Source: Corynebacterium endometrii | GTDB taxonomy: Bacteria > Actinomycetota > Actinomycetes > Mycobacteriales > Mycobacteriaceae | DNA: 64,000 bases | Direction: 5' to 3' | Assembly: GCF_004795735.1 (NCBI RefSeq) | Contig: NZ_CP039247.1 | Span: forward strand, 992,001-1,056,000 | Part shown: positions 1 to 9,080 of the stretch, one piece after another | Position numbering within the stretch: the stretch's first letter is position 1 | Layout of the letters: the number at the start of each line of letters is the position of its first letter | Notes under the pieces: generated by a model | The model's database searches: none | What the model saw: the letters and a program-made list of their open reading frames with translations, nothing else | What the model was told of the DNA's origin: nothing | Made by a program: the position numbers and the translations under genes

Positions 1-3000
1 GTAAGAACGCGAAGCTCTCCGTTCTTAAATCTTTCAACTGCAAGTCGCCGTTCGCCAATTGAGGTGTTTTCGCTGATTGCGGCAGCTGGGCAGCCCTGCA
101 TAGTCAGCAGGGTCGCAATGGTTTCCGCGTTTTCAACTGAAGCAGCAAACACAATGATGGACCAATCCGAAGGCTTTTCGAGGATAGATGCAACAATGCG
201 ATTGGTCCTATCGATATCGGATCCCAGCTCGATCTCAGAATGTCGAGGCAGCCAATGACGCTCTCGGAAAGCTTCAACTTCTTCAGGCGTCAATTTAACG
301 AATGAATTTGTGTCGATATGCTCCATCTCTACATGGGAAAGGACGAGATCTCTTTGAAGTCGCGCCAGGGGTTCTTCATCGCCGAAAACTCCCTTGTCTA
401 GGATATTCTCGTCGAATCGCTTTAACAGGCGTTGGGTCTCAGGCGAATCTGAGCGACCCCGGAATGGGGTTGCAGTGAGACCGAGCAGCAGTTTGTCGCG
501 CTGATGTGCTGCACGTCCAGTCCACTCAAGAATCTTTGTATACGTTGGCGCAAGAGCTGAGTGAGCTTCATCAATAATTACTAGAGGGGTTTCGCGAAGC
601 CACTCGTAATCTGGATTGCCGATTGTTCGGCCCATTTTTTGATAGGTTGAAACAACCACTTGTACACCAGAGACTTCTTCTTCTGCGTTGTAACGTTGTC
701 CAAAGTGCCGGCTTAGAGTCAGAGGTGTACCTTGCCGTCCTAGGCCCCGCCAAATGTATGCCCAGACATCAATGGCTTGTTCGCATAGCTCTTCATTGGA
801 AACAATCCAAAGTAGGGTTCCATCGAAGGGAGTTCCGTCTTCGGAATCGAATTCTCCTGCGGTAATCGACTCTACGATGGATTGGACTGCTACGCGTGTC
901 TTGCCTGCACCCGTTGGCAGCGTAATCAAACCTCGCTTCTTTTCCGTTCCACGGATCATCTCACGAAGCTTGTCGGAGACTAGTTGCTGATAATCATGGA
1001 ATTGTGGCGGCTTTGCGGGGCCTTCAACGAATTCCGACGGACTTGCAGGAGCAACTGACTTGAAGCCTGCCCACCGTTCACTGAATCCAAGCTCCTTCAC
1101 CCACTTACGTGCTGCGTAAGTTCCATGCCAACGTTTAGGTGGTTGGCCGATCGAATCAGGCAAGGTGGACTTAGAAGCTAGTTTCTCCAACGTGCTTGGC
1201 CCGTACATCTTTGTGCATAATTCGGCCAGCTCGATTCCTGAAGGAATTCTTTCTGACGATTCCTCCATCATTTTGAATACCTGGGCAGGAATCAAAGTCA
1301 TTAGGTATTCGTCGGCAAAGAGTAATGAGATACGTTCTGCGTCACTTGCTGCGGCTCGTAACTGAGCGCGAAGCTTTTGGTTCTTCTGCTTTTCGATATC
1401 TTCGATGATTCTATTAAGGGTATAGTCATCGAAACTCTGATCAAGACAAAGGAATACGTGTTCTAGTTGTCCCCTAAGGGTTTCCGAAGTAGTGAGAATC
1501 AAGTTTCCTTCACGCCCACGATCAACGACCTTAGTTGTCCTTGGTCGTCCTGGAACAGCGCTGGCGATAACCAGCGATTTACAAGCTTGAACTTCAATGC
1601 TATCTAAATCGATATCCTGTTCAAGGTGCATCCATAAAGTAGGGAACATGGTCGCAAGTGGAATTGAATCAAGAACTGGTTCATAGTCGAATTCACGTGG
1701 CACACGGTGACTTGGCATGAAACCCCAAGCTTCTGCCATTTGGTTCACGTCTTCTGCTGAAACAACAGGGAGCGTAGGAATTCCAAGATCCTCAAGAATG
1801 GTTTCGAGCTCTTGATCTGCGGAAATTGCTACTTCCTCGGGAGGTAAGTATTCCCAGTTTTCACCGACCCGCACATGGACTTGCGCAGGAGGTGTTTCAG
1901 GTTCAACAAAAGCCCACCATGCGTAAGTTTTTCCAAGTAAGCCCTCATTCTCCTTTTGGCGATGGAACGCAGCCATTTCTTTAAAGTCCTCAGCTTGAAG
2001 TTGGTCCATTGCCGTTTTGATTCCAAGCTGTTTTGCTGCATTTTCCGTTAGTGAAAGACCACTTATTACTGGCACGATATCTTCGACTTCGGTCGATTCA
2101 TCGTTGAGTGCAAAACTGTTGGCCAAACCAACTAGACCCATAGAACTCTCGATGATTCCGTGGCGGCGAAGTAACCAATACTCAGGGTGCAGGGCTTTAA
2201 CAGAAGTCTTTGTTTGCGGATGTTTGGCGCGAATTGTAGGGGTATTGGAATAAGTAAGTAGATACTTTGTGATATGGGCTCGGTTTGTATCGCTCATCTC
2301 AGCAAAATGGTTCAATGGTCCATGAATCGGAGTATCTTCGCCGTATGCGATTCCGTCCCATTGGTGACGTTTAAGCCCAAGCTGAATGCCAATTCCTTCA
2401 CGATTGGCTTTCTTGTATTTCTTGAACCACTTCTCGTTGAAGTGATCGAAGTTACGGAACGGGTGTGATTGAATTCCAAGCTCACGTAGGATTTCAGCAT
2501 CGGCACCGTGATAGCGATTATCGACGAGATAGTCCGCGTCTGCCGCTAAAGGCTCAAGGAGAGCGCCAGGTAGGTAATGCCCATCAGGGAGCACCCATTG
2601 GCCTCGAAGGTTCCTAACTTTGATGAGCAAGCGATGCTTTCCGAGCAGGTCCTCGCGAAAACCTCTCCGGACGTCCTCAATATCAGAGGACCTAAGAATC
2701 GACCAAGCTCGGTCCCAATTAATTCTTGTAGTGTGACGAATGTCAGCCAATAACTCAGTCAGTTGTCCTGATTCGGCGTATGCATCGATGTCGAGTGCAT
2801 TCAGCGCCCTAAGAGCGCGATCATTTTCAACCACTCGAGCATCGATAAACGCAGGGCCGCGGTCTTTCTCATTGCTGCGTACAAAACACTGGCCGCGAAC
2901 TGGATACTGCCAAATACCAGTTTCCAATAGTACGATTGCAGCTTGCCTAATCTCTGTTTCGGTACTGCGCACGTTTTCTGGTTCAGTATTTAGAAGAACT

Positions 3001-4472
3001 TCGTGTGCTGCGGAGAGAGCATTTATAGATTCCTGGGGGAGTTTCTTTTTTGGATGAATGTAACAGGAAAGCCACTGAGAGAGCTTTCCATACTTCGACT
3101 CACCAAGAAGTCGCTTCGCTTTTGAAGTTCGTTCGCTGTTAGAAGTGCATGAGGGATGAATCCATTCGTCCTTTTGGACAGCTTTCTCGAGCCAATCCGG
3201 CGTTAGTGACGTTGGTACTAGTTCTGGCGTCAGCTTGAGAGTGGAGGGACTTCGAAGCTCACCATCGCCATTCGGAAGGCAACGTGTACCGCGAAGTGCT
3301 TCATAGATAGGTTCATTAATAACTTCATCAGCCCAGCTTCGGGACTCACGGCCACGTGCGGGGAGAATATCTAAGTACCGGCCAAAATCAATCTCTGCAA
3401 GGCTTTGACGAGCTTCAACCACTAATTCCGGGACCACCATTTCTAGAATTTCCCGGTTGAATTCCCCTTCAATGACATTAATTCGATCATCGGAGAGTTT
3501 GAATGGGGCATTGATTTTTCCAGAAAGAGTAACTTCAGATTGGACAGGAAAGAATGCGGAAAGTTGTCCAACGCCTACTTTGCCGTGAGTCGGAACTGCC
3601 CAACTTACAGTGACTTTATTTCGACGGGCAGCTTGGCCGGCACTTTCAAGTGCCTTGTCTGAAGGTATGTGGGATTTGCTGAAAACTAGCCAATGGGACT
3701 CTTTACCATTTGCGTCTTCAAGAGTTACTTTCTTTCCAGCGCGCTTAGCCTTGAATTTGCGAGTAATCTGACTAATTTCGGACGTCATTTTCAGGCTTTT
3801 TACTGCAGGAGCAAAAAGGCAGAACGACTCGTCGAATTCCCTAATTTCTTCTTCCAAAGCTGTGCTCGCCCCTGTTAGGAGTGGGATCTTAATTATGGTT
3901 ACTGCCCAATTTGCGAGTTTTCTAAGCAGCGGATCACGATCGAACTCAGCCTGAGGATCTAAAAGCCATGCAAGCCTCAAAACTGGAACGTCAAGAACAT
4001 CGGTAGAGGAACCCAGATCGTTCGAGAGCTCTTCTTTGGTCTTATCTCTATTGAACTCAAAAGATACAGTTTGGCTGAAAATCTGTGGAGCTTCAGATAT
4101 TCCGCACATTGATTTAAAGCCCAGGCCAAATCGTCCGATTTCCTCGCCCGTCTTTGCAGAAAGATGTGCATAGAGCAGTGCTCGGACGCCTTCTTTTTGA
4201 AATGGCTTTCCCTGGTTTGCAACATACAGTGCATCTTCGGTGAGGTGTACTTCAAGTCTTCCAGGGGCGGTTTGCAATGCATCGGCAGCGTTTTGAATTA
4301 GCTCTTGGATCTGCTTTCGTCCATAACCGCCTTCGGCAATGCTCCGTTCTTTGCGGAAGTCTTCTTCGATACGATTTCGGTCAGTGCTGTAGACCTGAAC
4401 GCATCGTTCGCGGTAATCATCAACCGCCGCCATAAGTTCATCCGAGGGGGATTGCCAATCTTGGAGTGACAT
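1..4472 (-). CDS. Giant GHKL (sacsin-type) ATPase fused to SF2 DEAH helicase, 3' end beyond window
   Basis: Reading the minus strand from ATG 4472 gives an unbroken frame of at least 1490 codons with no stop before base 1, so the C terminus is missing. The start has AAAGG about 7 nt upstream. The N terminus holds a sacsin/HATPase-like fold: N-box ELIQNAADAL (about residues 57-66), ANQGKPF (85-91) and GRFGLGFKSM (113-122). A long middle of roughly 950 residues shows no domain I recognise. The C-terminal part is a superfamily 2 helicase: LPTGAGKT (about 1184), DEAH (about 1300), GLTATP (about 1333), then a RecA2 start (SIIVFAASVENAETIATLL). Base composition is lower in GC than the flanking core genes. 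Fusions of GHKL ATPase and helicase are seen in predicted defence or DNA-repair loci. The exact function is unknown, and a nuclease domain could lie in the missing C terminus. Confidence 0.85.
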   Translation of the reverse strand, partial: MSLQDWQSPSDELMAAVDDYRERCVQVYSTDRNRIEEDFRKERSIAEGGYGRKQIQELIQNAADALQTAPGRLEVHLTEDALYVANQGKPFQKEGVRALLYAHLSAKTGEEIGRFGLGFKSMCGISEAPQIFSQTVSFEFNRDKTKEELSNDLGSSTDVLDVPVLRLAWLLDPQAEFDRDPLLRKLANWAVTIIKIPLLTGASTALEEEIREFDESFCLFAPAVKSLKMTSEISQITRKFKAKRAGKKVTLEDANGKESHWLVFSKSHIPSDKALESAGQAARRNKVTVSWAVPTHGKVGVGQLSAFFPVQSEVTLSGKINAPFKLSDDRINVIEGEFNREILEMVVPELVVEARQSLAEIDFGRYLDILPARGRESRSWADEVINEPIYEALRGTRCLPNGDGELRSPSTLKLTPELVPTSLTPDWLEKAVQKDEWIHPSCTSNSERTSKAKRLLGESKYGKLSQWLSCYIHPKKKLPQESINALSAAHEVLLNTEPENVRSTETEIRQAAIVLLETGIWQYPVRGQCFVRSNEKDRGPAFIDARVVENDRALRALNALDIDAYAESGQLTELLADIRHTTRINWDRAWSILRSSDIEDVRRGFREDLLGKHRLLIKVRNLRGQWVLPDGHYLPGALLEPLAADADYLVDNRYHGADAEILRELGIQSHPFRNFDHFNEKWFKKYKKANREGIGIQLGLKRHQWDGIAYGEDTPIHGPLNHFAEMSDTNRAHITKYLLTYSNTPTIRAKHPQTKTSVKALHPEYWLLRRHGIIESSMGLVGLANSFALNDESTEVEDIVPVISGLSLTENAAKQLGIKTAMDQLQAEDFKEMAAFHRQKENEGLLGKTYAWWAFVEPETPPAQVHVRVGENWEYLPPEEVAISADQELETILEDLGIPTLPVVSAEDVNQMAEAWGFMPSHRVPREFDYEPVLDSIPLATMFPTLWMHLEQDIDLDSIEVQACKSLVIASAVPGRPRTTKVVDRGREGNLILTTSETLRGQLEHVFLCLDQSFDDYTLNRIIEDIEKQKNQKLRAQLRAAASDAERISLLFADEYLMTLIPAQVFKMMEESSERIPSGIELAELCTKMYGPSTLEKLASKSTLPDSIGQPPKRWHGTYAARKWVKELGFSERWAGFKSVAPASPSEFVEGPAKPPQFHDYQQLVSDKLREMIRGTEKKRGLITLPTGAGKTRVAVQSIVESITAGEFDSEDGTPFDGTLLWIVSNEELCEQAIDVWAYIWRGLGRQGTPLTLSRHFGQRYNAEEEVSGVQVVVSTYQKMGRTIGNPDYEWLRETPLVIIDEAHSALAPTYTKILEWTGRAAHQRDKLLLGLTATPFRGRSDSPETQRLLKRFDENILDKGVFGDEEPLARLQRDLVLSHVEMEHIDTNSFVKLTPEEVEAFRERHWLPRHSEIELGSDIDRTNRIVASILEKPSDWSIIVFAASVENAETIATLLTMQGCPAAAISENTSIGERRLAVERFKNGELRVL

Positions 4473-4564
4473 CTCAAACCTTTCATTTTCAGGGGGATAC
4501 CTTCTAAGATATGCTCTCGCTTTGACATAAATCCCCTGGAATTAAAGCTAATCGAAACTATGTT

Positions 4565-4987
4565 TTATGTGAGTCCAGATAGGGATAGGATTTCGTCGAA
4601 TTCACCCTTCGAAAGAGGGCGTACTCCTTGCATGAAATGGAAACCAGGCTTGGAGAAACTGTTTGCTCTAGTTTCGATATATCTCTTGCCGATTTTTAAT
4701 GGGACAGGGTTGGGAAACTCATAGTATTCAGTTAGTTTTGCGCGATGCTGTGGTTGCCCCGAAGTACTTAACTCACTAATAGGGTTTACGCTTTCAATTT
4801 CGGCCACCCCGAGATAGCTTCTACCGGGCTTGCCCGGATAGCTTCTTCGCCCGGTATAGAAAACCGCAACGTCTCCTGGCTGTATGCGACGCAAGTATCG
4901 GTTAGGGAATGTGTAGAACTCGCCGAGTCGGTCATTGTATTCATGCCCAGATTCGGTAAATCCACTGACAGTTAGAACGACATGCAT
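4565..4987 (-). CDS. Small EVE/PUA-like domain protein, putative modified-base sensor
   Basis: 140-residue protein without signal peptide or membrane segment. The pattern PGDVAVFYTGRR, then GRSYLGVAEIESV, with an N-terminal beta strand (MHVVLTVSGF) and a YTFPNRYL segment, resembles EVE/PUA-like domains and the head domains placed before HNH nucleases in modification-dependent restriction enzymes. Those domains bind modified bases in DNA or RNA. Family assignment is by eye only. It lies 92 bp upstream of the giant ATPase-helicase on the same strand, so the two may be co-transcribed, one recognising and the other translocating. TATCAT ends 6 nt before the start codon, so a leaderless mRNA is possible. 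It shares the lower GC of the helicase gene. Confidence 0.6.
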   Translation of the reverse strand: MHVVLTVSGFTESGHEYNDRLGEFYTFPNRYLRRIQPGDVAVFYTGRRSYPGKPGRSYLGVAEIESVNPISELSTSGQPQHRAKLTEYYEFPNPVPLKIGKRYIETRANSFSKPGFHFMQGVRPLSKGEFDEILSLSGLT

Positions 4988-5063
4988 GGATCAATGATAG
5001 GTCTCAATTGAGCAACATATGGGCGATTCAATAAGAAGGGGTAATCTCTCATAACAGGGGTTG

Positions 5064-5461
5064 CTACTGCTGCAAGGCCATAATCGTAGGGATATCGGCT
5101 GGGGCCCAGGAAAGCTCGGACAGCTGAGTGCGGGGGACCCAGCGGACCTGATCGTGGTCGGTGAGGGTGGGGGTGCCTTCATCGATGGTGCACAAATAGG
5201 TTGCCAATTCGATGGTGCGAAGTCGTATTCGTGCACCGTGGTGGTGACGTGGTCGCCGATTGAGGCTTGGATGCCTAATTCTTCGTGGAGTTCGCGGGCC
5301 AATGCCTGCTCCGGGGTTTCGCCGGGCTCTATCTTGCCGCCGGGGAATTCCCAAAAGCCGGCCATCGACTTACCTTCGCGCCGTCGGGCGGCCAAGACAA
5401 GCGGGCCGTCGGTGAAGACGGCGCCAACAACTTTGATAGGGGAGGAATCCATACATGCCAT
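5064..5461 (-). pseudogene. mutT: MutT/NUDIX hydrolase with a frameshift
   Basis: The first frame from ATG 5461 gives a classic NUDIX box, GGKIEPGETPEQALAREL followed by HEELG, and reads as an 8-oxo-dGTP diphosphatase until HEYDFA. There it runs into non-homologous sequence to a stop at 4991. The expected continuation (TIELATYLCTIDEG, then DHDQVRWVPRTQL, ending IMALQQ) lies in another frame and stops at 5064. One missing base in the run near 5212-5220, where TTCGC(N)ACC is expected, would restore a protein of about 132 residues. It is either a genuine inactivating deletion or a sequencing error. AGGGA lies 5 nt before ATG 5461; the internal ATG at 5452 is an alternative start. Confidence 0.75.
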
Positions 5462-5601
5462 TGTTCCCTAAGTGGCGGACACATGGGAGTTGTTTTCAGT
5501 ACGGGTGTGCGAAGGATTAGGAAAAGCCTCAGTGCCTGGGATATTTTGTTCGGTTCTTTTGTTTGTGTCAGGAAGCTGGCATTTTAAATGGAGATAACTG
5601 A

Positions 5602-6798
5602 ATGGAATTTGAACTCGATTTGGTCAGCTCAATTGCGCTGACTCTGATTTTGATGCTGCTGGGCGCATGGGCCGCAGCAAACTTGAAGATCTTTAGCCGC
5701 TTTGCCATCCCAGGCCCTGTTGTCGGCGGTTTCCTTTTCGCACTGGTCGTGCTGTTGCTGCGTGAGACCGGCGTCGTGGAACTGACCATCGACACCACGC
5801 TGCAGTCCCCAGCAATGCTGGCATTCTTTACCACCATTGGTCTTGGTGCTTCCCTGGGTCTTATCAAGACCGGCGGTAAGTTCCTGATCATCTACCTGGT
5901 GGCGTGCTGGACCGTGGCGATTTTCCAGAACCTGGTGGGCATTGGCCTGGCAAAGGTGCTGGACATTAACCCTCTGCTGGGCATTATGGCCGGCGCGGTG
6001 TCCCTGGAAGGTGGCCATGGTGCAGCGGCAGCGTTCGGCCCAACCGCTGAAGAGCTGGGCGCACAGGGCGCAACCGCAGTCGCGATTGCCGCGGCGACGT
6101 TCGGCTTGGTTGCTGGTTCCCTGATTGGTGGCCCGCTGTCCACCTGGCTGATTAGGCGCAACAACCTGGACGTTAAGACCCGTGAGATTGAGACCGTTGA
6201 GGAAAAGGGCATCGACAAGGACTCTGAGGTCAGCGAAGGTTCCCTGATTGCTACCGCCGCCGCTATCGGCGTCATCGTGGTTATCGGCGTTTACCTGGGT
6301 AACCTGTTCGCTGACATGACCGGTTACTCCTTGCCTGGCTACGTGGGCGCGATGATCATCGCAATTATCCTGCGCAACATCAACGACGCTGCTGGCTGGT
6401 TCAAGGTCCACGACAAGGCCCTGAAGCTGATTTCCGATATTTCCCTGGGCTTCTTCCTGACCCAGGCGATGATGAGCCTGAAGATCTGGGACCTGTACGA
6501 CCTGGCGCTGCCGCTGTTCGTCATCCTGGCGGTACAGGTTGTTGTACTCATGCTGTTCGTTATCTTTGTGGTCTTCCGCGTGCTGGGCAAGAACTACGAC
6601 GCTGCTGTTATCTGTGGCGGCATGATGGGCCACGGCCTGGGCGGTACGCCAGTTGCTGTGGCAAACATGGACGCTGTTGGTCGTCGTCACGGTCTGCAGT
6701 CCAAGGTCGCGATGATTGTGGTGCCACTGTCAGGTGCAGTGCTCATCGACATCGTGGCGTTGCCATGGATTGTGTTCTGTCTGAACTGGGTTGCCTAA
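5602..6798 (+). CDS. gltS: Sodium/glutamate symporter GltS
   Basis: 398-residue, strongly hydrophobic protein with about ten membrane segments. The sequence matches the ESS family: FAIPGPVVGGFLFAL near the N terminus, VSLEGGHGAAAAFGPT in the first repeat, and GGMMGHGLGGTPVAVANM in the second. These are the paired re-entrant glycine-rich loops of GltS carriers, which take up glutamate with sodium. The start ATG has GGAGATAACTGA directly upstream. It is convergent with hutG and shares a bidirectional terminator with it. The histidine pathway next door yields glutamate, so the placement makes metabolic sense; co-regulation is not shown. Confidence 0.93.
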   Translation: MEFELDLVSSIALTLILMLLGAWAAANLKIFSRFAIPGPVVGGFLFALVVLLLRETGVVELTIDTTLQSPAMLAFFTTIGLGASLGLIKTGGKFLIIYLVACWTVAIFQNLVGIGLAKVLDINPLLGIMAGAVSLEGGHGAAAAFGPTAEELGAQGATAVAIAAATFGLVAGSLIGGPLSTWLIRRNNLDVKTREIETVEEKGIDKDSEVSEGSLIATAAAIGVIVVIGVYLGNLFADMTGYSLPGYVGAMIIAIILRNINDAAGWFKVHDKALKLISDISLGFFLTQAMMSLKIWDLYDLALPLFVILAVQVVVLMLFVIFVVFRVLGKNYDAAVICGGMMGHGLGGTPVAVANMDAVGRRHGLQSKVAMIVVPLSGAVLIDIVALPWIVFCLNWVA

Positions 6799-6844
6799 CG
6801 CGTTAGGTGGCTAGGGGGCTTTAGGGCGTGTGGGTTCTGACGAT

Positions 6845-6890
6845 TAAGCGCCGTTCTTCCTTGCAATGGGGAAGAACGGCGCTTATTTGA
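6845..6890. terminator. Bidirectional terminator between gltS and hutG
   Basis: Perfect 16-bp inverted repeat TAAGCGCCGTTCTTCC (6845-6860) and its complement (6870-6885) with a 9-nt loop, followed by TTTGATTT. It sits between convergent genes and can serve both. Confidence 0.85.
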
Positions 6891-6911
6891 TTTGGGGTGT
6901 TCGACTTTTGG

Positions 6912-7892
6912 TTAGTCGGCGGTTGCCTGGGCGTGGGCGATGATGATGTCGTTGATCAATCGCGCGGCAGCCTTAGCGGTGCGGGAGTCGATGTCGAAGT
7001 CAGGGTTGAGCTCGACAATGTCGACCAAGGTGAGCTTGCCGGTCGCGGCGATGGCAACGGCCATGGCGCGGATGCGGTCGTAGGAGACACCCAAGGCAGC
7101 TGGTGCGGACACGCCTGGGGCGATATCGGCTGGGAGGACGTCCAAGTCGATGGACAGATGGACTGGCTGGTCCTGTGCGGCGATGTCGTGGGCTAGCTTG
7201 GCGCATTCGTTTGGCGTGAGGTCGACGAGCTCTTCATCAAGGTGGATGGTCGTGCCAAGTTCTTCCGCGGTGTCGAAGAGGACCTTCGTGTTGTTTGGTT
7301 TAGAGATGCCCAGCACGGAGTAGCGGAAACTGTTCGGGGTGTCGGCGTTGACCATGTCGGCAATCTGCTTGAACGGCGTGCCGGACGTTGGGCGCTCAGC
7401 CTGGCGCAGGTCGAAATGCGCATCAAGGTTGATGATGTTCAGTGGGGCATGGTGTGCCTGGTAGGCGCCACGGTGGGAGCCGAAAGCGGTTTCGTGACCG
7501 CCGCCCAGAATGATGACTAGGTGCCCGTCGTCGATGATTTCCTTGACCGCGTTGGATAGCTCCTGGTGGGCGCCTTCCAGGTCATCACCCTGAGTGGTGA
7601 TGGTGCCGGCATCATATCGTGGGTAGTCGTCGTGGAGGGCGAGGGAACCCAAGGCAGCGCGAAGTGCGGCTGGGCCCTGGGCGGCACCCTGGCGACCGTG
7701 ATTGCGCTCGACGCCCTCGTCAGAGGCGAAGCCAAGAAGTACCGCGCCGGGAGGGGCCGAATGGCGCTTATTCGCTAAAGGAAAAGGGGATATGGCTGAG
7801 TGCCAGCGAGCGTGTTCGGGGCCGGGACCATCGGAACGGCCGGACCACTCGGGCGCCTCGGCGTACAGGGGCTTGTCCGTAACGGTGTTCAT
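6912..7892 (-). CDS. hutG: Formimidoylglutamase HutG (arginase fold)
   Basis: 326 residues when started at ATG 7892; the frame is open further upstream but the extra 143 codons do not look like protein. This enzyme hydrolyses N-formimidoyl-glutamate to glutamate and formamide, the last step of histidine degradation. Ureohydrolase metal ligands are visible: GGGHETAFG (H133), NLDAHFDLR (D157, H159, D161) and SIDLDVL. They are followed by APGVSAPAALG, which is typical of formimidoylglutamase rather than agmatinase. The start is supported by TAGCAT placed exactly 7 nt before the ATG, a leaderless-promoter geometry. It is divergent from the IclR regulator and hutHUI. Confidence 0.9.
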   Translation of the reverse strand: MNTVTDKPLYAEAPEWSGRSDGPGPEHARWHSAISPFPLANKRHSAPPGAVLLGFASDEGVERNHGRQGAAQGPAALRAALGSLALHDDYPRYDAGTITTQGDDLEGAHQELSNAVKEIIDDGHLVIILGGGHETAFGSHRGAYQAHHAPLNIINLDAHFDLRQAERPTSGTPFKQIADMVNADTPNSFRYSVLGISKPNNTKVLFDTAEELGTTIHLDEELVDLTPNECAKLAHDIAAQDQPVHLSIDLDVLPADIAPGVSAPAALGVSYDRIRAMAVAIAATGKLTLVDIVELNPDFDIDSRTAKAAARLINDIIIAHAQATAD

Positions 7893-7899
7893 TCCACCG

Positions 7900-7905
7900 A
7901 TGCTA
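7900..7905 (-). promoter_or_regulatory. -10 element of hutG, leaderless type
   Basis: TAGCAT on the minus strand, then 7 nt, then the hutG ATG at 7892. Transcription should begin at or next to the A of the start codon. Confidence 0.5.
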
Positions 7906-8185
7906 CTGGCTTCAGGCGACAGGGGACGGAATGCAGGGGCAAGACGTTCGCTAGGGCTAGGGTTAGCGCTTCTGACCATGTCTAGGGCTGGGCAATCGAT
8001 ATGGCTAAGGCGTCGATACGCACACCCCGTGGTGGGCCGCCTCGGGTTGGGGAAACGGAGGGGGCCGCCGATGGGTAAAGGAATAACAGATATGGTCATG
8101 GCCCTTTCTACGAGCGGTGTTTTAGGGGCGTGGTTTGAGCGGGGATGGAATACGTACGCCCACGGAAGGCCTGTGTGTTCTGCGT

Positions 8186-8191
8186 TACAAT
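8186..8191 (+). promoter_or_regulatory. -10 element of hutR, leaderless type
   Basis: TACAAT followed by 8 nt and ATG 8200. No good -35 is visible. Confidence 0.5.
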
Positions 8192-8199
8192 GGGAGTTT

Positions 8200-8946
8200 A
8201 TGGCGAAGTCACAAGTTCCCGCAGCACGCAACACACTGGCTATTTTGACTCTCCTGTCCTCCATTGATGTGCCCATTTCCGCATCGCGTATTCGCAGTGA
8301 GCTGGACCTTCCGCGATCCACTACCTATCACCTGCTCAACGAGCTCGTTGAAGCGGGCTTTGTGGTCCATATCCCAGAACAGCAGGCCTACGGATTGGGG
8401 CTGGCGGCGTATTCCATGGCATCCGCATACACCACGCAGCAGCCTTTGGTGCGTTTGGCCTCGAAGCACATGAAAAAGATCGCCAGCTTCATGGGCGGCT
8501 CCGGCCACCTGTCCCGCCTGTCGGGTTCTGAGATTGTATACCTGCAGGAATATCGCGCGGAGGGCGCCCCGTCGCTGATTACTGAAAAAGGGGTGCGCTT
8601 ATCGGCCCTATCCACCGCATCCGGCCGCGTCATGCTGGCCCAACTTCCAGAGGTTGAGGCGGGGGCCGTGTTTGCCGCCTCCGGCCAGGGAGGTCGCCTG
8701 CGCGACTTTCGCGAGCGCCTGGCGCAGGTCCGCTTGCGCGGTTGGGATGAGGAAGTCGAGGAAGTCTCCAAGGGGCAGGCGTCGGTGGCTGTGGCGCTCC
8801 AGGATCACCTACAGCGCCCGGCGGCGGCCCTTGCCGTGACGTTCCCATTCGGCAGCGCGGACGATGCACGCAAGGATAAATGCTTAAACATGCTAAGTAA
8901 TGCGGCTAAGTCGTTGGGCGAGCGCATGTATGGGCGTGTAGGATAG
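8200..8946 (+). CDS. hutR: IclR-family regulator of the hut locus
   Basis: 248 residues from ATG 8200; the open frame from 7702 is longer but overlaps the hutG coding region antisense. The N-terminal winged helix shows RIRSELDLPRSTTYHLLNEL, and the C-terminal IclR effector domain shows LSRLSGSEIVYLQEY and LSALSTASGRVMLAQL. In corynebacteria an IclR-type HutR controls histidine use; assignment here rests on fold plus position between hutG and hutH. TACAAT ends 8 nt before the ATG, suggesting a leaderless mRNA. The 307-bp space between the divergent start codons of hutG and hutR is the likely operator region. I saw no palindrome there that I trust. Confidence 0.85.
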   Translation: MAKSQVPAARNTLAILTLLSSIDVPISASRIRSELDLPRSTTYHLLNELVEAGFVVHIPEQQAYGLGLAAYSMASAYTTQQPLVRLASKHMKKIASFMGGSGHLSRLSGSEIVYLQEYRAEGAPSLITEKGVRLSALSTASGRVMLAQLPEVEAGAVFAASGQGGRLRDFRERLAQVRLRGWDEEVEEVSKGQASVAVALQDHLQRPAAALAVTFPFGSADDARKDKCLNMLSNAAKSLGERMYGRVG

Positions 8947-9080
8947 GCCCATCGCGTTAGGCTGTCGCGCGAGTAAACGCTGAAATAGTGCGCTTACCTG
9001 TATCAATCCCGGAGGCTGGTGGAGTCATCGGTGGCTGATATCAAGGTGTGGCGCATGCTACTTTTCAAGGAGTTACTCCC

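Noticed and set aside
4991..5215. Frame-1 continuation of mutT to 4991 as an authentic C terminus
   Set aside because: The residues after HEYDFA do not resemble NUDIX, whereas another frame does.
7702..8199. N-terminal extension of the IclR regulator, and the long extension of hutG to 8321
   Set aside because: The two would overlap antisense for hundreds of bases; promoter boxes and homology place the starts at 8200 and 7892.
7893..9080. A HutR-type palindrome (TCTG...CAGA) upstream of hut genes
   Set aside because: Only poor partial matches such as CTGATATCAAG were found; not enough to claim a site.
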